Below are positions 34,391-45,195 of a stretch of 64,000 nucleotides of DNA, piece by piece. Below the pieces are notes generated by a model, which had not been told where the DNA came from, ran no database searches, and saw only the letters and a program-made list of their open reading frames with translations. The DNA is from Nocardia rhamnosiphila NBRC 108938 (GTDB lineage: Bacteria; Actinomycetota; Actinomycetes; Mycobacteriales; Mycobacteriaceae), in NCBI RefSeq assembly GCF_000720425.1, contig NZ_JOAJ01000001.1, positions 1,550,001 to 1,614,000 of the forward strand. Reading direction: 5' to 3'. The number at the start of each line of letters is the position of its first letter. Positions within the stretch are counted from its first letter, which is position 1. The translations under genes and the position numbers were made by a program.

Positions 34391-35233
34391 TCACCAGGTG
34401 TAGAAGCCCTGGCCCGTCTTCCGGCCCAGGTGTCCCGCGGCGACCTTCTCCCGCAGAATCGCCGGCGGCTCGAATCGGGCACCGACCTCACGGGCGAGGT
34501 GTTCGGCGATGGCGAGGCGGACGTCCAGACCGACCACATCGGTCGTGCGCAGCGGCCCCATCGGGTGTTTGTAGCCCAGCGTCATCGCCGCGTCGATATC
34601 CGCCGCGGAGGCGACGCCGTCCTCGAGCATCCGCATGGCTTCCAGGGCGATCGCGACACCCAGCCGCGAGGAGGCGAATCCCGGCGAGTCGGTGACCGTG
34701 ATCGCGGTCTTGCCGAGCGCCGCCACCCAGCTCCGGGCCTCGGTGACCACCGCGGCGCCGGTGCTGCTGCCGACCACGATCTCCACCAGATCACTGGCGG
34801 GCACCGGGTTGAAGAAGTGCAGGCCCAGGAAAGTGGCCGGGCGCGTCAACTGCGCCGCCAGCCCGTCGATCGACAGTGAGCTGGTATTCGTGGCCACGAC
34901 GGCATCGGGGGCCTCCTTCTCGATCCGCCCCAGCACGGTCGCCTTCAGGTCGGCGATCTCCGGGACTGCCTCCACCACGAGACCGGATGCTGCCAGGGCC
35001 GAGGCGTCGGTGGTGACCGTGAGCCGGGCGGCCACCGCTTCGGGCGCCCCGGTGAGCGCGCCGCGCGCCGCGGCCGTCGCCAGACTCGACTCCACCCGGC
35101 CGCGGGCCGCGGTCACCGCGTCCGGCTCCGCCTCGACGACGGTCACCTCGGCGCCGGCGAGCAGGAAGGCGTGCGCGATACCCGCGCCCATCCGGCCGCC
35201 CCCGTAGACCCCCACTGTGGTTGGCAGATTCAT
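34391..35233 (-). CDS. 3-hydroxyacyl-CoA dehydrogenase (PaaH/Hbd-like), distal gene of the operon
   Basis: This 280-aa NAD enzyme has the dinucleotide fold VGVYGGGRMGAGIAHAFLLA, the catalytic His region FLGLHFFNPVPASDLVEIV and the C-terminal GYKHPMGPLRTTDVVGLDV and GRKTGQGFYTW. It oxidises a 3-hydroxyacyl-CoA to the 3-oxo form. It is the last gene of the leftward operon and overlaps the thiolase stop by four bases. It is one of three such paralogues here, which suggests successive beta-oxidation rounds on different chain lengths. Confidence 0.9.
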   Translation of the reverse strand: MNLPTTVGVYGGGRMGAGIAHAFLLAGAEVTVVEAEPDAVTAARGRVESSLATAAARGALTGAPEAVAARLTVTTDASALAASGLVVEAVPEIADLKATVLGRIEKEAPDAVVATNTSSLSIDGLAAQLTRPATFLGLHFFNPVPASDLVEIVVGSSTGAAVVTEARSWVAALGKTAITVTDSPGFASSRLGVAIALEAMRMLEDGVASAADIDAAMTLGYKHPMGPLRTTDVVGLDVRLAIAEHLAREVGARFEPPAILREKVAAGHLGRKTGQGFYTW

Positions 35234-36429
35234 CGTGTCTCCGATTCCGATGCGATGTTCTCAAGTACGACGGCCAGCGCCTGACCGACGCCGATGCAGA
35301 TGGCGGCGACTCCCCACCGCTGTCCCTCGGCGATCAGCCGTCCGGCGAGGGTGCCGAGGATCCGGGCGCCGGAAGCGCCCAGCGGATGACCGATGGCGAT
35401 CGCGCCGCCCCAGGTGTTGACGACATCCGGGTCGATCTTCCAGGCGTCGACACAGGCCAGCGCCTGGACGGCGAAGGCTTCGTTCAGTTCCACCGCCGCC
35501 ACATCCGGCCAGTCGATCCCGGCCCTGGCGAGCGCGGCCTCGGCGGCCGCGACGGGCGCGATCCCGAAGTCCTGGGGATCGAGAGCACAGGTTCCCCGGC
35601 CCGCGATACGCGCGAGTGGTGATCTGCCGATTCGGTCGGCCGCCGCCGCGGAACCGAGCAGCAGCGCCGACGCGCCGTCGCTCAACGGGCTCGCGTTGCC
35701 CGCGGTGATCGTCCCGCCCGTCCGGAACGACGGCTTCAGCCGGGCCAACCGCACCGGATCGGAATCCGGCCGGATTCCCTCGTCGCGGGCGAGGACGGCA
35801 TCGGGGACCGGGACCACCAGATCGTCGTAATGTCCCGCTTCCCACGCGGCATGGGCCAGTGTGTGCGAACGCACCGCGAACTCGTCCTGGCGTTCCCGGG
35901 AGATACCGAACCGGTCGGCGAGTTGTTCGTTGCACTCGCCGAGCGACGCGGTCCATTCGGCCGGCATCCGGGCATTGACCAGGCGCCAGCCCAGCGTGGT
36001 CGATACCGCGGTCATATCGCCCGCGGGATGGGCGCGGGCCGGTTTGGGCAGCACCCACGGTGCCCGGGTCATCGACTCGACCCCGCCGGCCAGCGCGATA
36101 TCCACGTCACCGGTTTCGATACCGCGGGAGGCGAACATCGCCGCGTCCAGGGACGAGCCGCACAGCCGGTTCACGGTCGTCGCCGGTACCGAGGTCGGCA
36201 ATCCGGCCAGCAGGGCGGCCATCCGCCCGACATTGCGGTTGTCCTCGCCCGCTCCGTTCGCGTTGCCCCACACCACATCGCCGATCTCGGCCGGGTCGAG
36301 CGCGGGTGCCTTGCCCAGAACACCCGTCACGGCAGTCGCGGCGAGATCATCGGGGCGTACGCCGGCGAGTGCGCCACCGAAACGCCCGAACGGGGTGCGC
36401 GCCGCCGCGTAGACGTACGCCTCGGTCAT
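35230..36429 (-). CDS. Acetyl-CoA acyltransferase (thiolase)
   Basis: This 399-aa thiolase has the nucleophilic Cys in VNRLCGSSLDAAMFA, the His block GGAIAIGHPLGASGARIL and the second Cys region AAICIGVGQALAVVLE. It would cleave the 3-oxoacyl-CoA formed by the adjacent dehydrogenases to acetyl-CoA and a shortened acyl-CoA. Its start overlaps the stop of the fragment ORF at 36426. Confidence 0.92.
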   Translation of the reverse strand: MTEAYVYAAARTPFGRFGGALAGVRPDDLAATAVTGVLGKAPALDPAEIGDVVWGNANGAGEDNRNVGRMAALLAGLPTSVPATTVNRLCGSSLDAAMFASRGIETGDVDIALAGGVESMTRAPWVLPKPARAHPAGDMTAVSTTLGWRLVNARMPAEWTASLGECNEQLADRFGISRERQDEFAVRSHTLAHAAWEAGHYDDLVVPVPDAVLARDEGIRPDSDPVRLARLKPSFRTGGTITAGNASPLSDGASALLLGSAAAADRIGRSPLARIAGRGTCALDPQDFGIAPVAAAEAALARAGIDWPDVAAVELNEAFAVQALACVDAWKIDPDVVNTWGGAIAIGHPLGASGARILGTLAGRLIAEGQRWGVAAICIGVGQALAVVLENIASESETR

Positions 36430-36665
36430 TGTTCCTCCGTGCCACGAGAAGCGTTTCGGTGCCGCGTTGGACGATCGCCCTGTGCTGGTCGGGCACGGTC
36501 ACGCCGAATTCCACGACCCCGCGGTCCGGACAGGATGTCCGGGAAGTCGACGCTGACCGCGCCGACCGCGAGGACGGCCTCGCCGGGGCCGGAGACGAGA
36601 TCGGGCACTTCCTCGACCACTAGGGCCGAGGGCGGCCCGAATTCCTTGACCAGTGCAGCACACAT
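36426..36665 (-). pseudogene. Fragment ORF: quinone-oxidoreductase N-terminus joined to an unrelated tail
   Basis: The frame from ATG 36665 begins like an MDR-family NADPH:quinone oxidoreductase (MCAALVKEFGPPSALVVEEV, then VSVDFPDILSG) but after about 47 residues becomes an Arg-rich string. In the next frame the same DNA (about 36430-36520) reads VVEFGVTVPDQH then RAIVQRGTETLLVARR, resembling the end of a MaoC-like hydratase. I read this as a deletion scar joining the start of one gene to the end of another. The stop still overlaps the thiolase start (ATGA). The MaoC reading is less certain than the MDR reading. Confidence 0.6.
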
Positions 36666-36729
36666 GACGAATTCCTGTTCGAAGTAGTGAAAGGTGGCCG
36701 CCGACGGCCGGGGCAGCGCCCCGCGTCGG

Positions 36730-37856
36730 TCAGGGCCAGGGCGAGGTGCCGGGCAGCGACGCCAGCGCCGGATACGGCAGGGTGCCGCCCGCCCGCCGCA
36801 AGGCCGGGTCCAGCGGGCTCGCCAGGGTCGCGAAGGACTCCCCCGGTGCGCCGGGCCGCGATACCCGCTCCGGCGCATCGGTGTCGACGAGAGCGGATTC
36901 GACCGCCTCGTCCCAGGTGGCGACCACGGCGGTGCAGACGTCCTCGCCGTCGAACAGTTCCCGCCAGTAGGCGGCCGGCTGCCGGACGAAGACCTCGCCC
37001 AGCGCGGCGGTGACAGCCGGCTCCTGGCCTGCGTCGTCGTGAAACTTTTCGTCCAGGCCGACGAGTTCGACCAGCCGGTCCCAGAACTTCTGTTCCAATG
37101 CGGCACAGGCCACATGGCGGCCATCGGACGTGGGATAGATGTGGTATCTCGGGCTTCCGCCGGTCAGCTGCTCCGCACCGGGCCGGGGCCAGGCGCCGCC
37201 GGCCTGGTGGGCGGCGATATAGCCGTAGGCCAGCACCTGCAGGTTGTGGGCCATCGACACCTGGAGGTGGCTGCCCTTACCGGTGCGTTCGGCCTGCCGC
37301 AGCCCCAGCAGGATGTTGACCACCGCCGGATAGGTACCGGCCGAGATATCGGCGAGCACGGAGACCGGCAGCGAGGGCCGTCCGGTGGAGTCGGTGACCA
37401 CACCCAGCAGTCCCGACTCCGCGAGATAGTTCAGGTCGTGGCCGGCTCGCGGGGCCAGCGGGCCGGACGGACCGTAACCGGTGATCGAGCAGTAGACCAC
37501 GCGCGGGTTGATCGCCGCGATCGCGTCGTAGCCGAGGCCGAGCCGGTCGGCCACACCCGGACGGAACTGCTCCACGACCACATCGGCCTCGGCGGCGAGT
37601 TCGAGCACCCGGTCGCGCTGCGCCGGGTCCTTGAAGTCCACCCCGTAGGCGCGTTTGCCCCGGTTCAGGACCGCGTAGTTGGCGCTGGCCTCGCCGAATT
37701 TCGGTTCGTAGGTCCGCATTTCGTCACCGCGGCCGGGCCGTTCGAGTTTGACGACATCGGCGCCGGCGTCCACCAGCATCAGCGTGGCCAGCGGACCCGG
37801 CAGCAGTGTCGACAGGTCGAGGACCTTCACGCCCGCGAGCGGGAGTCCGGCGTCGA

Positions 37857-37860
<4 letters not shown>
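36730..37860 (-). CDS. CaiB/BaiF family III CoA-transferase
   Basis: This 376-aa protein has family III features: LAGVKVLDLSTLLPGPLATL, DVVKLERPGRGDEMR, the catalytic Asp region HDLNYLAESGLLG and the RYHIYPTSDGRHVACAALEQ block of racemase/transferase members. It would transfer CoA to a carboxylic acid or epimerise an acyl-CoA (as alpha-methylacyl-CoA racemases do). It overlaps the ligase gene by four bases. With the ligase there are two possible ways to form the substrate CoA ester. Confidence 0.88.
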
Positions 37861-39520
<1,660 letters not shown>

Positions 39521-39524
<4 letters not shown>

Positions 39525-40588
39525 GACGCGTCCTTCCTGATTGCCGTGGGAGTGGACGGGAGCCCGGTCAGCGCCCGGGCGACGGCGGTGGCCGCCCCAC
39601 CCGGGTCCGTCGCGGCGCGCAGCGATATCGCGTCGCGCAAGCGTCGCTCCGCGCCGTATTCGGTCAGGTATCCGTATCCCCCGTGTGCCTGAAGAGCGCT
39701 TGCGGCGGCATCGATCGCGCCCTCGCAGGCTTCGCGCAGCGCCGCCACGACCGCGACCTCGTCCTCGGCGCCGAAGGCCGCCGCGGTGCCCACCGCCGCT
39801 CGCGCGGCCTGATCCAGGAGTGCCCCCCGCACGGTGGGCAGCGCGGTCAGGGCGGCGCCGAACTGCTCGCGGCCCGCCGCGTACTCCGCGGCGGCGTCGG
39901 CCGCCGCGCCCGCGATCCCGGCCGCCACGGCGGCCGCGCCCAGGCGCAGCCGTCGCCGGGCCGCCGCGGTGTCCACACCGTCGAGGTCGTGGTACTCACC
40001 GGGGCGGGCATCGACTTCCAGGGCGCGGGTCAGCGCGCCACCGAACCCGGTGCGCCGCAGTGGGTCCGGAGTCAGCGCGGCCGGCGGCAGCAACACCGCG
40101 TGATCGGTGTCGCCGAGCAGCAGCAGATGCGGCCGTTCGGCCGCGACGTCCACCCGGGCCACGATCCCGCGCAGGGCGCCGTCTTCCCGGGTGAGCCGTA
40201 CCTGCGCCGCCGCCGCGTCGACGACAGCGACAGCGGCTGTACCGGCATGCAGTCCGGTGACGAGTTCGGCGAATCGCTCGTCGGCGCCGAGCACATCGAC
40301 GGCGGTATGGGCCTGCGCCGCGGCCCAGCCCAGCGCCGGCCAGGCGCGGCCGAGTCGTTCGAAGACGAGTGCCGTGGTCGCCCTGTCGGCGCCACCACCA
40401 CCGGACTCCTCGACGGTGCCCAGTGTCCAGACACCGAGCGCGGCGAGTTCGGAGACCAGTCCGGCGATCTGCTCCGGTGCGTCGGTGAGCACCGGGTCGT
40501 GCGCGGCGGCGAAGGCGTCGAGCATCTCCCGCAGATCGCGCTGATCCCGATCGAGCGCGGGCCCCCGCCAGGTATCGGACGGGGTCAC
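39521..40588 (-). CDS. Acyl-CoA dehydrogenase-like flavoprotein, short form
   Basis: This 355-aa protein keeps the acyl-CoA dehydrogenase C-terminal end (SALQAHGGYGYLTEYGAERR, LRDAISLRA) and the helical start (LDRDQRDLREMLDAFAAAHD). The middle beta-domain is divergent and the usual catalytic-glutamate motif is not obvious. It may be the partner or second dehydrogenase of the operon, as in actinobacterial FadE pairs that form heterotetramers. It overlaps neighbours by four bases. Confidence 0.78.
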
Positions 40589-41361
40589 GACCAGAAACTT
40601 CCGGTGTCGGGGCGGCGCCGCTCACCGAAGGAGGCGCTCACCTCGTGGGCTTCTTTCGTCTGCAGGTACAGCGAGAGCTGCTGATCGTGCGCCAGCCGCG
40701 CCTGCCCTGAGACACCGTTGTGGCGCGCCGAGAACGCGCCCTTCATACCGGCCAGGGCCAGTGGGCTGCGGGTGGTGATCTCCGCGGCCACCTCGGCGGC
40801 GCGGGCCGCCAGCTCGGCGGCCGGAACCACCTCGTTGACCAGTCCCATATCCAGCGCCTGGGCGGCGGTGTACTTGCGGTTGAGGTACCACATCTCCTTG
40901 GCGCGTTTGCGGCCGATGGTGTCCTCCAGGTACCAGCTGCCGTACCCGGCGTCGAAGCTGCCGACCATCGGGCCGACCTGACGGAACACCGCGGTCTCCG
41001 CGGCAATGCTCAGATCGCAGACGGTGTGCAGCACATTGCCGCCGCCGACCGCGAAACCGTTGACCGCGGCCACGATCGGCTTCGGGATGGTGTCGATCGC
41101 CTGGTACACATCGATGATCGGCAGCACCTGGGACTGGTCCAGCGAGGTGACCGGGTCGTGTTCCCCGCCGATGCAGAAGAACTTGTCGCCGGCACCGGTC
41201 AGGACGGCCGCACGCAACTGCGGGTCCAGCCGAAACTTCTGCAGCGCGTCGAAGAGCTCGAGGCAGGTCTGGTGCCGGAACTTGTTCCCGGCGTCGGGCC
41301 GGTCGAGGGTGATGGTGAGAACCGGCCCGTCGATGCTGGTGCGGATATCGTCGTAGGTCAT
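40585..41361 (-). CDS. Enoyl-CoA hydratase-family hydrolase, BadI/MenB-like (candidate 2-ketocyclohexanecarboxyl-CoA hydrolase)
   Basis: This 258-aa crotonase-family protein begins at ATG 41361. The run FAVGGGNVLHTVCDL, RQVGPMVGSFDAGYGSWYL (residues about 128-145) and REG-like GRKRAKEMWYLNRKYTAAQA follow BadI, the ring-cleaving 2-ketocyclohexanecarboxyl-CoA hydrolase of Rhodopseudomonas, and its relative MenB. Simple hydratases lack the VGSFDAGYG stretch. With ligase, dehydrogenase, hydratase and SDR in the same operon, hydrolytic ring opening to pimeloyl-CoA is the likely reaction. MenB is an alternative, but no men genes adjoin it. Confidence 0.82.
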   Translation of the reverse strand: MTYDDIRTSIDGPVLTITLDRPDAGNKFRHQTCLELFDALQKFRLDPQLRAAVLTGAGDKFFCIGGEHDPVTSLDQSQVLPIIDVYQAIDTIPKPIVAAVNGFAVGGGNVLHTVCDLSIAAETAVFRQVGPMVGSFDAGYGSWYLEDTIGRKRAKEMWYLNRKYTAAQALDMGLVNEVVPAAELAARAAEVAAEITTRSPLALAGMKGAFSARHNGVSGQARLAHDQQLSLYLQTKEAHEVSASFGERRRPDTGSFWS

Positions 41362-41362
41362 C

Positions 41363-42250
41363 TCAGTTGTTCTCCTCACGAGACGGGGCGGTGCGGAATC
41401 CGTGGCCGGCCTTGATACCCAGCCGTCCGGCGGCCACCATGCGGCGCAGCAGCGGCGGCGGCGCGTAACGGGCATCGCCGGTCGCCGCGTGGGCGGCCTC
41501 CGTGGCGTGCAGGTGCACGTCCAGGCCGATCATGTCGAGCAGTTTCAGTGGTCCGGTCTTGTAGCCCAGACCCAGTTCCAGTGCGGTATCGATGTCCTCG
41601 GCGGTGGCCAGGCCCTCGTCGTACTCGGCCACGACATCGTTGAGATAGGGCAGCAGCAGCGCGTTGATCAGGAAACCCGGGCGGTCGTCGACCACCACCG
41701 CGACCTTGTCGTCGAGCGTGTCGACGAGTGCCACCAGCCGATCGATCAACTCCTCCTCGCTCTGCAGCGCGCGCACGATCTCCACTGTGCGCATGATCGG
41801 CGCCGGATTGAAGAAGTGCAGTCCCGCGACGCGGCCCGGGTCGGGCAGCCCCGCCGCGAGGTCGGTGACCGACAGCGCGGAGGTATTGGTGAGCAGCGGG
41901 ACCCGGTCCCCGACCACCGCCGCGACCTCGGTGAACAGCGCCGTCTTCACCTCGGCGTTCTCGGTCACGCATTCGAGCACGGCGTCGGCCCTATGCAGAT
42001 CCGCGACCGAGGTGGTGCCGGTGATCCGGTCCAGCACTGCGCGCTTGTCCGCCTCGGTGACCTTGCCGTGGGCGATCCCCCCGTCCAGGAAAGCGGCCAC
42101 CGTTGCCAGGCCCGCGTCGAGACGGGCGGTATCGGTTTCGACAGCGACGACCGTGCGGCCCGAGGCGGCGAGCACCTGGGCGATGCCCGCGCCCATGGTG
42201 CCGAGGCCGAGGACACCGACCGTCGCGAAGTCGGGAGTGGACTCACTCAT
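41363..42250 (-). CDS. 3-hydroxyacyl-CoA dehydrogenase
   Basis: This 295-aa enzyme has the NAD-binding VGVLGLGTMGAGIAQVLAAS, the active-site GLHFFNPAPIMRTVEIV and the C-terminal LGLGYKTGPLKLLDMIGLDV, GIKAGHGF. It is separated from the BadI-like gene by one base. It is a paralogue of the genes at 34391 and 42260. Confidence 0.9.
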   Translation of the reverse strand: MSESTPDFATVGVLGLGTMGAGIAQVLAASGRTVVAVETDTARLDAGLATVAAFLDGGIAHGKVTEADKRAVLDRITGTTSVADLHRADAVLECVTENAEVKTALFTEVAAVVGDRVPLLTNTSALSVTDLAAGLPDPGRVAGLHFFNPAPIMRTVEIVRALQSEEELIDRLVALVDTLDDKVAVVVDDRPGFLINALLLPYLNDVVAEYDEGLATAEDIDTALELGLGYKTGPLKLLDMIGLDVHLHATEAAHAATGDARYAPPPLLRRMVAAGRLGIKAGHGFRTAPSREENN

Positions 42251-42259
42251 GTTCTCTCC

Positions 42260-43138
42260 TCAGGACCCGAACAGCCGGGTGTCGTCGTAGGTGTAGAAGC
42301 CGCGGCCGGTCTTGCGCCCCAGGTCACCGGCGGCGACCATGCGTTCGACCATCGGTGGCGGGAAGAACTTCGGATCGCGCAGTTGTTCGTAGAGCCGGGT
42401 GGCCACCTGCTGGTGGATATCCATCCCGACGATGTCGAGCAGCCGGAACGGCCCCATCGGATGGCCGAGCGAACCGAGCACGGCGGCATCGATCGACTCC
42501 TTGCTGGCCACCCCCGCCTCCAGCGCGCGGATGCAGGAGTTCTCCCACGGAATAAGGAAGCGGTTCACGATGAATCCCGGCCGGTCCTTGGTGACCACGC
42601 TCGTCTTGCCCAGCGAGCCCAGGAATTCGATGGTGGCCTTGTGCGCCCAGTCGGCGGTGTGCCGGCCATCGGCCACCTCGATCAGTTTCATCAGCGGCGC
42701 CGGATTGCAGTAGTGGGTGCCGACCACCCGCTCCGGGCGTCGCGAACCCGAGGCGATACCGGTGACCGACAGCGTCGAGGTGTTGGTGTGCAGGAGTGCC
42801 GACTCCGAGACGATCTCGTCGAGCCGGGCGAAGAGATCCTTCTTCACCGCCAGGTCCTCGAAAACGGCCTCGACCACGACATCGCAGGGCGCGAGTTCGG
42901 CGAGCTCGGTGGTTCCGGTGAGCGCGTCCTTGGCGGACCGGCCGGCGTCGGCGTCCAGTTTGCCCAGCCGCACGCTCTTGTCGAAAAAGCCGTGCACGGT
43001 ATCGATTCCGCGCCGCAGGTTCGCATCGTCGATATCGAACAGTACGGTCCGGTAGCCCGCGCGGGCCATGACGGTCGCGATTCCCGAACCCATCGTGCCG
43101 GCGCCGAGGATGGCGACGGTTTTGCTCTCGTTGCTCAC
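42260..43138 (-). CDS. 3-hydroxyacyl-CoA dehydrogenase
   Basis: This 292-aa enzyme has AILGAGTMGSGIATVMARAG, VVGTHYCNPAPLMKLIEVAD (Tyr-Cys replace the usual Phe-Phe before Asn-Pro) and GHPMGPFRLLDIVGMDIHQQ, ending GRKTGRGFYTYDDTRLFGS. The altered active-site loop suggests a different acyl chain from its two neighbours. It starts at ATG 43138 and lies nine bases before the next gene. Confidence 0.9.
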   Translation of the reverse strand: MSNESKTVAILGAGTMGSGIATVMARAGYRTVLFDIDDANLRRGIDTVHGFFDKSVRLGKLDADAGRSAKDALTGTTELAELAPCDVVVEAVFEDLAVKKDLFARLDEIVSESALLHTNTSTLSVTGIASGSRRPERVVGTHYCNPAPLMKLIEVADGRHTADWAHKATIEFLGSLGKTSVVTKDRPGFIVNRFLIPWENSCIRALEAGVASKESIDAAVLGSLGHPMGPFRLLDIVGMDIHQQVATRLYEQLRDPKFFPPPMVERMVAAGDLGRKTGRGFYTYDDTRLFGS

Positions 43139-43154
43139 TTGGTTCTCCTGGATC

Positions 43155-43907
43155 TCAGCGGACGCTCTGGCCGCCGTCGAGGACGATGACCTCGCCGGTC
43201 ATGAAATTCGAGTCGCTGCCGGCGAGCAGCAGCAGCCAGGGCCGGATCTCGTCGGGTTCGCCCATCCGGCGCGCCGGGATGGCCCGCACCACCCGTTCCG
43301 TGGCCTCGGCGTCGTCGCGGAGTTCGGCGTTCAACGGGGTGGCGAAGTATCCGGGCGCGATGGCGTTGACCTGGATACCGTGCCGAGCCCATTCGATGGC
43401 CATCGACCGGGTGAAGGCGATGACGCCCGCTTTCGACGCCGAATATGCCGCGTGGTTCGCCACGCCCTGCAACGCGAAGTTGGACGCGATATTGACGACC
43501 TTGCCCCCGCCCTGCGCGATGAGATGGGGGCCGACCGCGCGGGTGGCCAGGTAGGTGCCGCGCAGATTCGTCGCGATCACCCGATCCCATTCGTCGGCCG
43601 GCTGGTCCACCAGCGGAGTGGAGGCGACGATCCCGGAGTTGTTCACCAGGATGTCCACCCGGCCGAAGGTGTCGAGGGTGGCCTGCACCATCCGCCGGAC
43701 CGACTGTTCGTCGGTGATATCGGTCGGGCAGGCCAGCGCCCGGCCCTCGGCCCCGCGGACCTCGGCGACGAAGGTGTCCAGCTCGGCCGCCGTCCGGGAG
43801 GCGACCGTGACGGCGGCGCCCGCTTCCGCGAGGGCGTAGGCCATGGACCGGCCGAGGCCGCGGCCGGCGCCGGTGACGATCGCGACCTTTCCGTCCAACG
43901 CATTCAT
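43155..43907 (-). CDS. Short-chain dehydrogenase, candidate hydroxy-alicyclic-CoA dehydrogenase
   Basis: This 250-aa classical SDR has TGAGRGLGRSMAYALA, NNSG, an intact catalytic SNFALQ...YSASK pattern and the final MTGEVIVLDGGQSVR. In the proposed pathway it would take the BadH role, oxidising 2-hydroxycyclohexanecarboxyl-CoA to the 2-keto compound used by the BadI-like hydrolase. That role is inferred from operon membership; the family alone does not fix it. Confidence 0.9.
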   Translation of the reverse strand: MNALDGKVAIVTGAGRGLGRSMAYALAEAGAAVTVASRTAAELDTFVAEVRGAEGRALACPTDITDEQSVRRMVQATLDTFGRVDILVNNSGIVASTPLVDQPADEWDRVIATNLRGTYLATRAVGPHLIAQGGGKVVNIASNFALQGVANHAAYSASKAGVIAFTRSMAIEWARHGIQVNAIAPGYFATPLNAELRDDAEATERVVRAIPARRMGEPDEIRPWLLLLAGSDSNFMTGEVIVLDGGQSVR

Positions 43908-43971
43908 AGAAGCTCCTTCGGAGTGGGTTCATGCGGTCCGCGGAGGCCGGAGCGAAGGCGGAGGTATCGCA

Positions 43972-45195
43972 TCACGGAAGCTCCTTCATCGCGCGGGTGG
44001 TCTCGCGGCCGATGAGCAGCCGCTGGATTTCGTTGGTGCCGTCGTAGATCTGGGTGACCTTGGCGTCGCGCAGGCAGCGCTCGACACCCAGCTCGGCGAG
44101 ATCGCCGTACGGGCCGAGGATGCGGACCGCCTCGACCGACACCTGGAAGCCGAGGTCGGTGCAGGCCTGTTTCATGACCCCGATCTGGCCGGGCGTCACC
44201 CGGGGGTTCGTATCGACCTGGCGCGCCACGGCGTGCAAGAGCAACCGTCCCTGCAGGATCCGGCCGCGCAGCTCGGCGAGCGCGAAGGTGTGCTCGTCGG
44301 CGAGCCGGTGGCCGTAGCGCGCGGTCAGGGCGGCCAGCGTGCGCGCGTACGCGGCACGGGCCAGGCCCACACCCTGGGCGGCGGCGCTGATCCGGGATTT
44401 GACCACGGAATTCATCACCACCGACCAGCCCCGTCCCTCGTCACCGAGGAGATTCGCGCGCGGCACCGCGACGTGGTCGAAGAAGAGTTCGGCGGTACTC
44501 GAACCGTGCATGCCCATCTTGTGGAAGGGCTGCCCGCGCTCCACTCCCTCCCAGCCGCCTTCGACCACGAAGGCGGTGATCCCGTCGCGGCCGCGGGTGC
44601 GGTCGACGGTGGCGAAGCAGATGATCACGTCGGCGCGATCGCCGCTGGTGATGAACGTCTTCTGCCCGGTCATCGTCCAGCCTTCGGACGTGGGGACGGC
44701 GGTGGTGGTCAGGCTCGAGACATCCGAGCCCGCGCCCGGCTCGGTGATCCCCAGCGAGCCGTAGCGCGACCCGTCCAGTAGACCCGGAATGTAGCGCTGC
44801 CGGAGTTCCTCGCTGCCCGCGATCAGGATCGGGTACGCCGCGTGCATCTGGGTCATGAAAACGAGACTCGTCGCGGCGCAACCGGCCGTGATCTCCTCCA
44901 TCGCCACGGCATAGGCGACATTGCTGTCACCGCTGCCGCCGAGGCGTTCGGGAAAAACCAGCCCGCACAGCCCGGCTCGGGCCAGCGCCTGCACACTCTC
45001 GTGGGCGAAGGTGTGGGTCGCGTCCAGTTCGGCCGCCCGCGGCGCGACCTCGTGGGCCACCACCTCACGGGTCGTCGCACGGACCGCACGTTCCCGGTCG
45101 GTCAGTGCGGCATCGGCGGCCGGTTCGTCGAGCAGTTCGTGCAGTGCCAGGTACGCCTCGGGATCGGTGTCCATCTCGAGAAGCCCGGCGCTCAT
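43972..45195 (-). CDS. Acyl-CoA dehydrogenase
   Basis: This 407-aa FAD enzyme is complete: VFPERLGGSGDSNVAYAVAM, the SLGITEPGAGSDVSSLTTTA FAD-binding block, MHGSSTAELFFDHVAVPRAN and the end RDAKVTQIYDGTNEIQRLLI. The catalytic-base position that is Glu in medium-chain enzymes (IYEGT) is Asp here. It would introduce the first double bond into the ring (AliB role). It overlaps the hydratase gene by four bases. Confidence 0.9.
   Translation of the reverse strand: MSAGLLEMDTDPEAYLALHELLDEPAADAALTDRERAVRATTREVVAHEVAPRAAELDATHTFAHESVQALARAGLCGLVFPERLGGSGDSNVAYAVAMEEITAGCAATSLVFMTQMHAAYPILIAGSEELRQRYIPGLLDGSRYGSLGITEPGAGSDVSSLTTTAVPTSEGWTMTGQKTFITSGDRADVIICFATVDRTRGRDGITAFVVEGGWEGVERGQPFHKMGMHGSSTAELFFDHVAVPRANLLGDEGRGWSVVMNSVVKSRISAAAQGVGLARAAYARTLAALTARYGHRLADEHTFALAELRGRILQGRLLLHAVARQVDTNPRVTPGQIGVMKQACTDLGFQVSVEAVRILGPYGDLAELGVERCLRDAKVTQIYDGTNEIQRLLIGRETTRAMKELP

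Noticed and set aside
40585..41475. Longer form of the BadI-like gene starting at 41475
   Set aside because: The extra 38 codons overlap the neighbouring dehydrogenase gene; the ATG at 41361 starts the conserved sequence.
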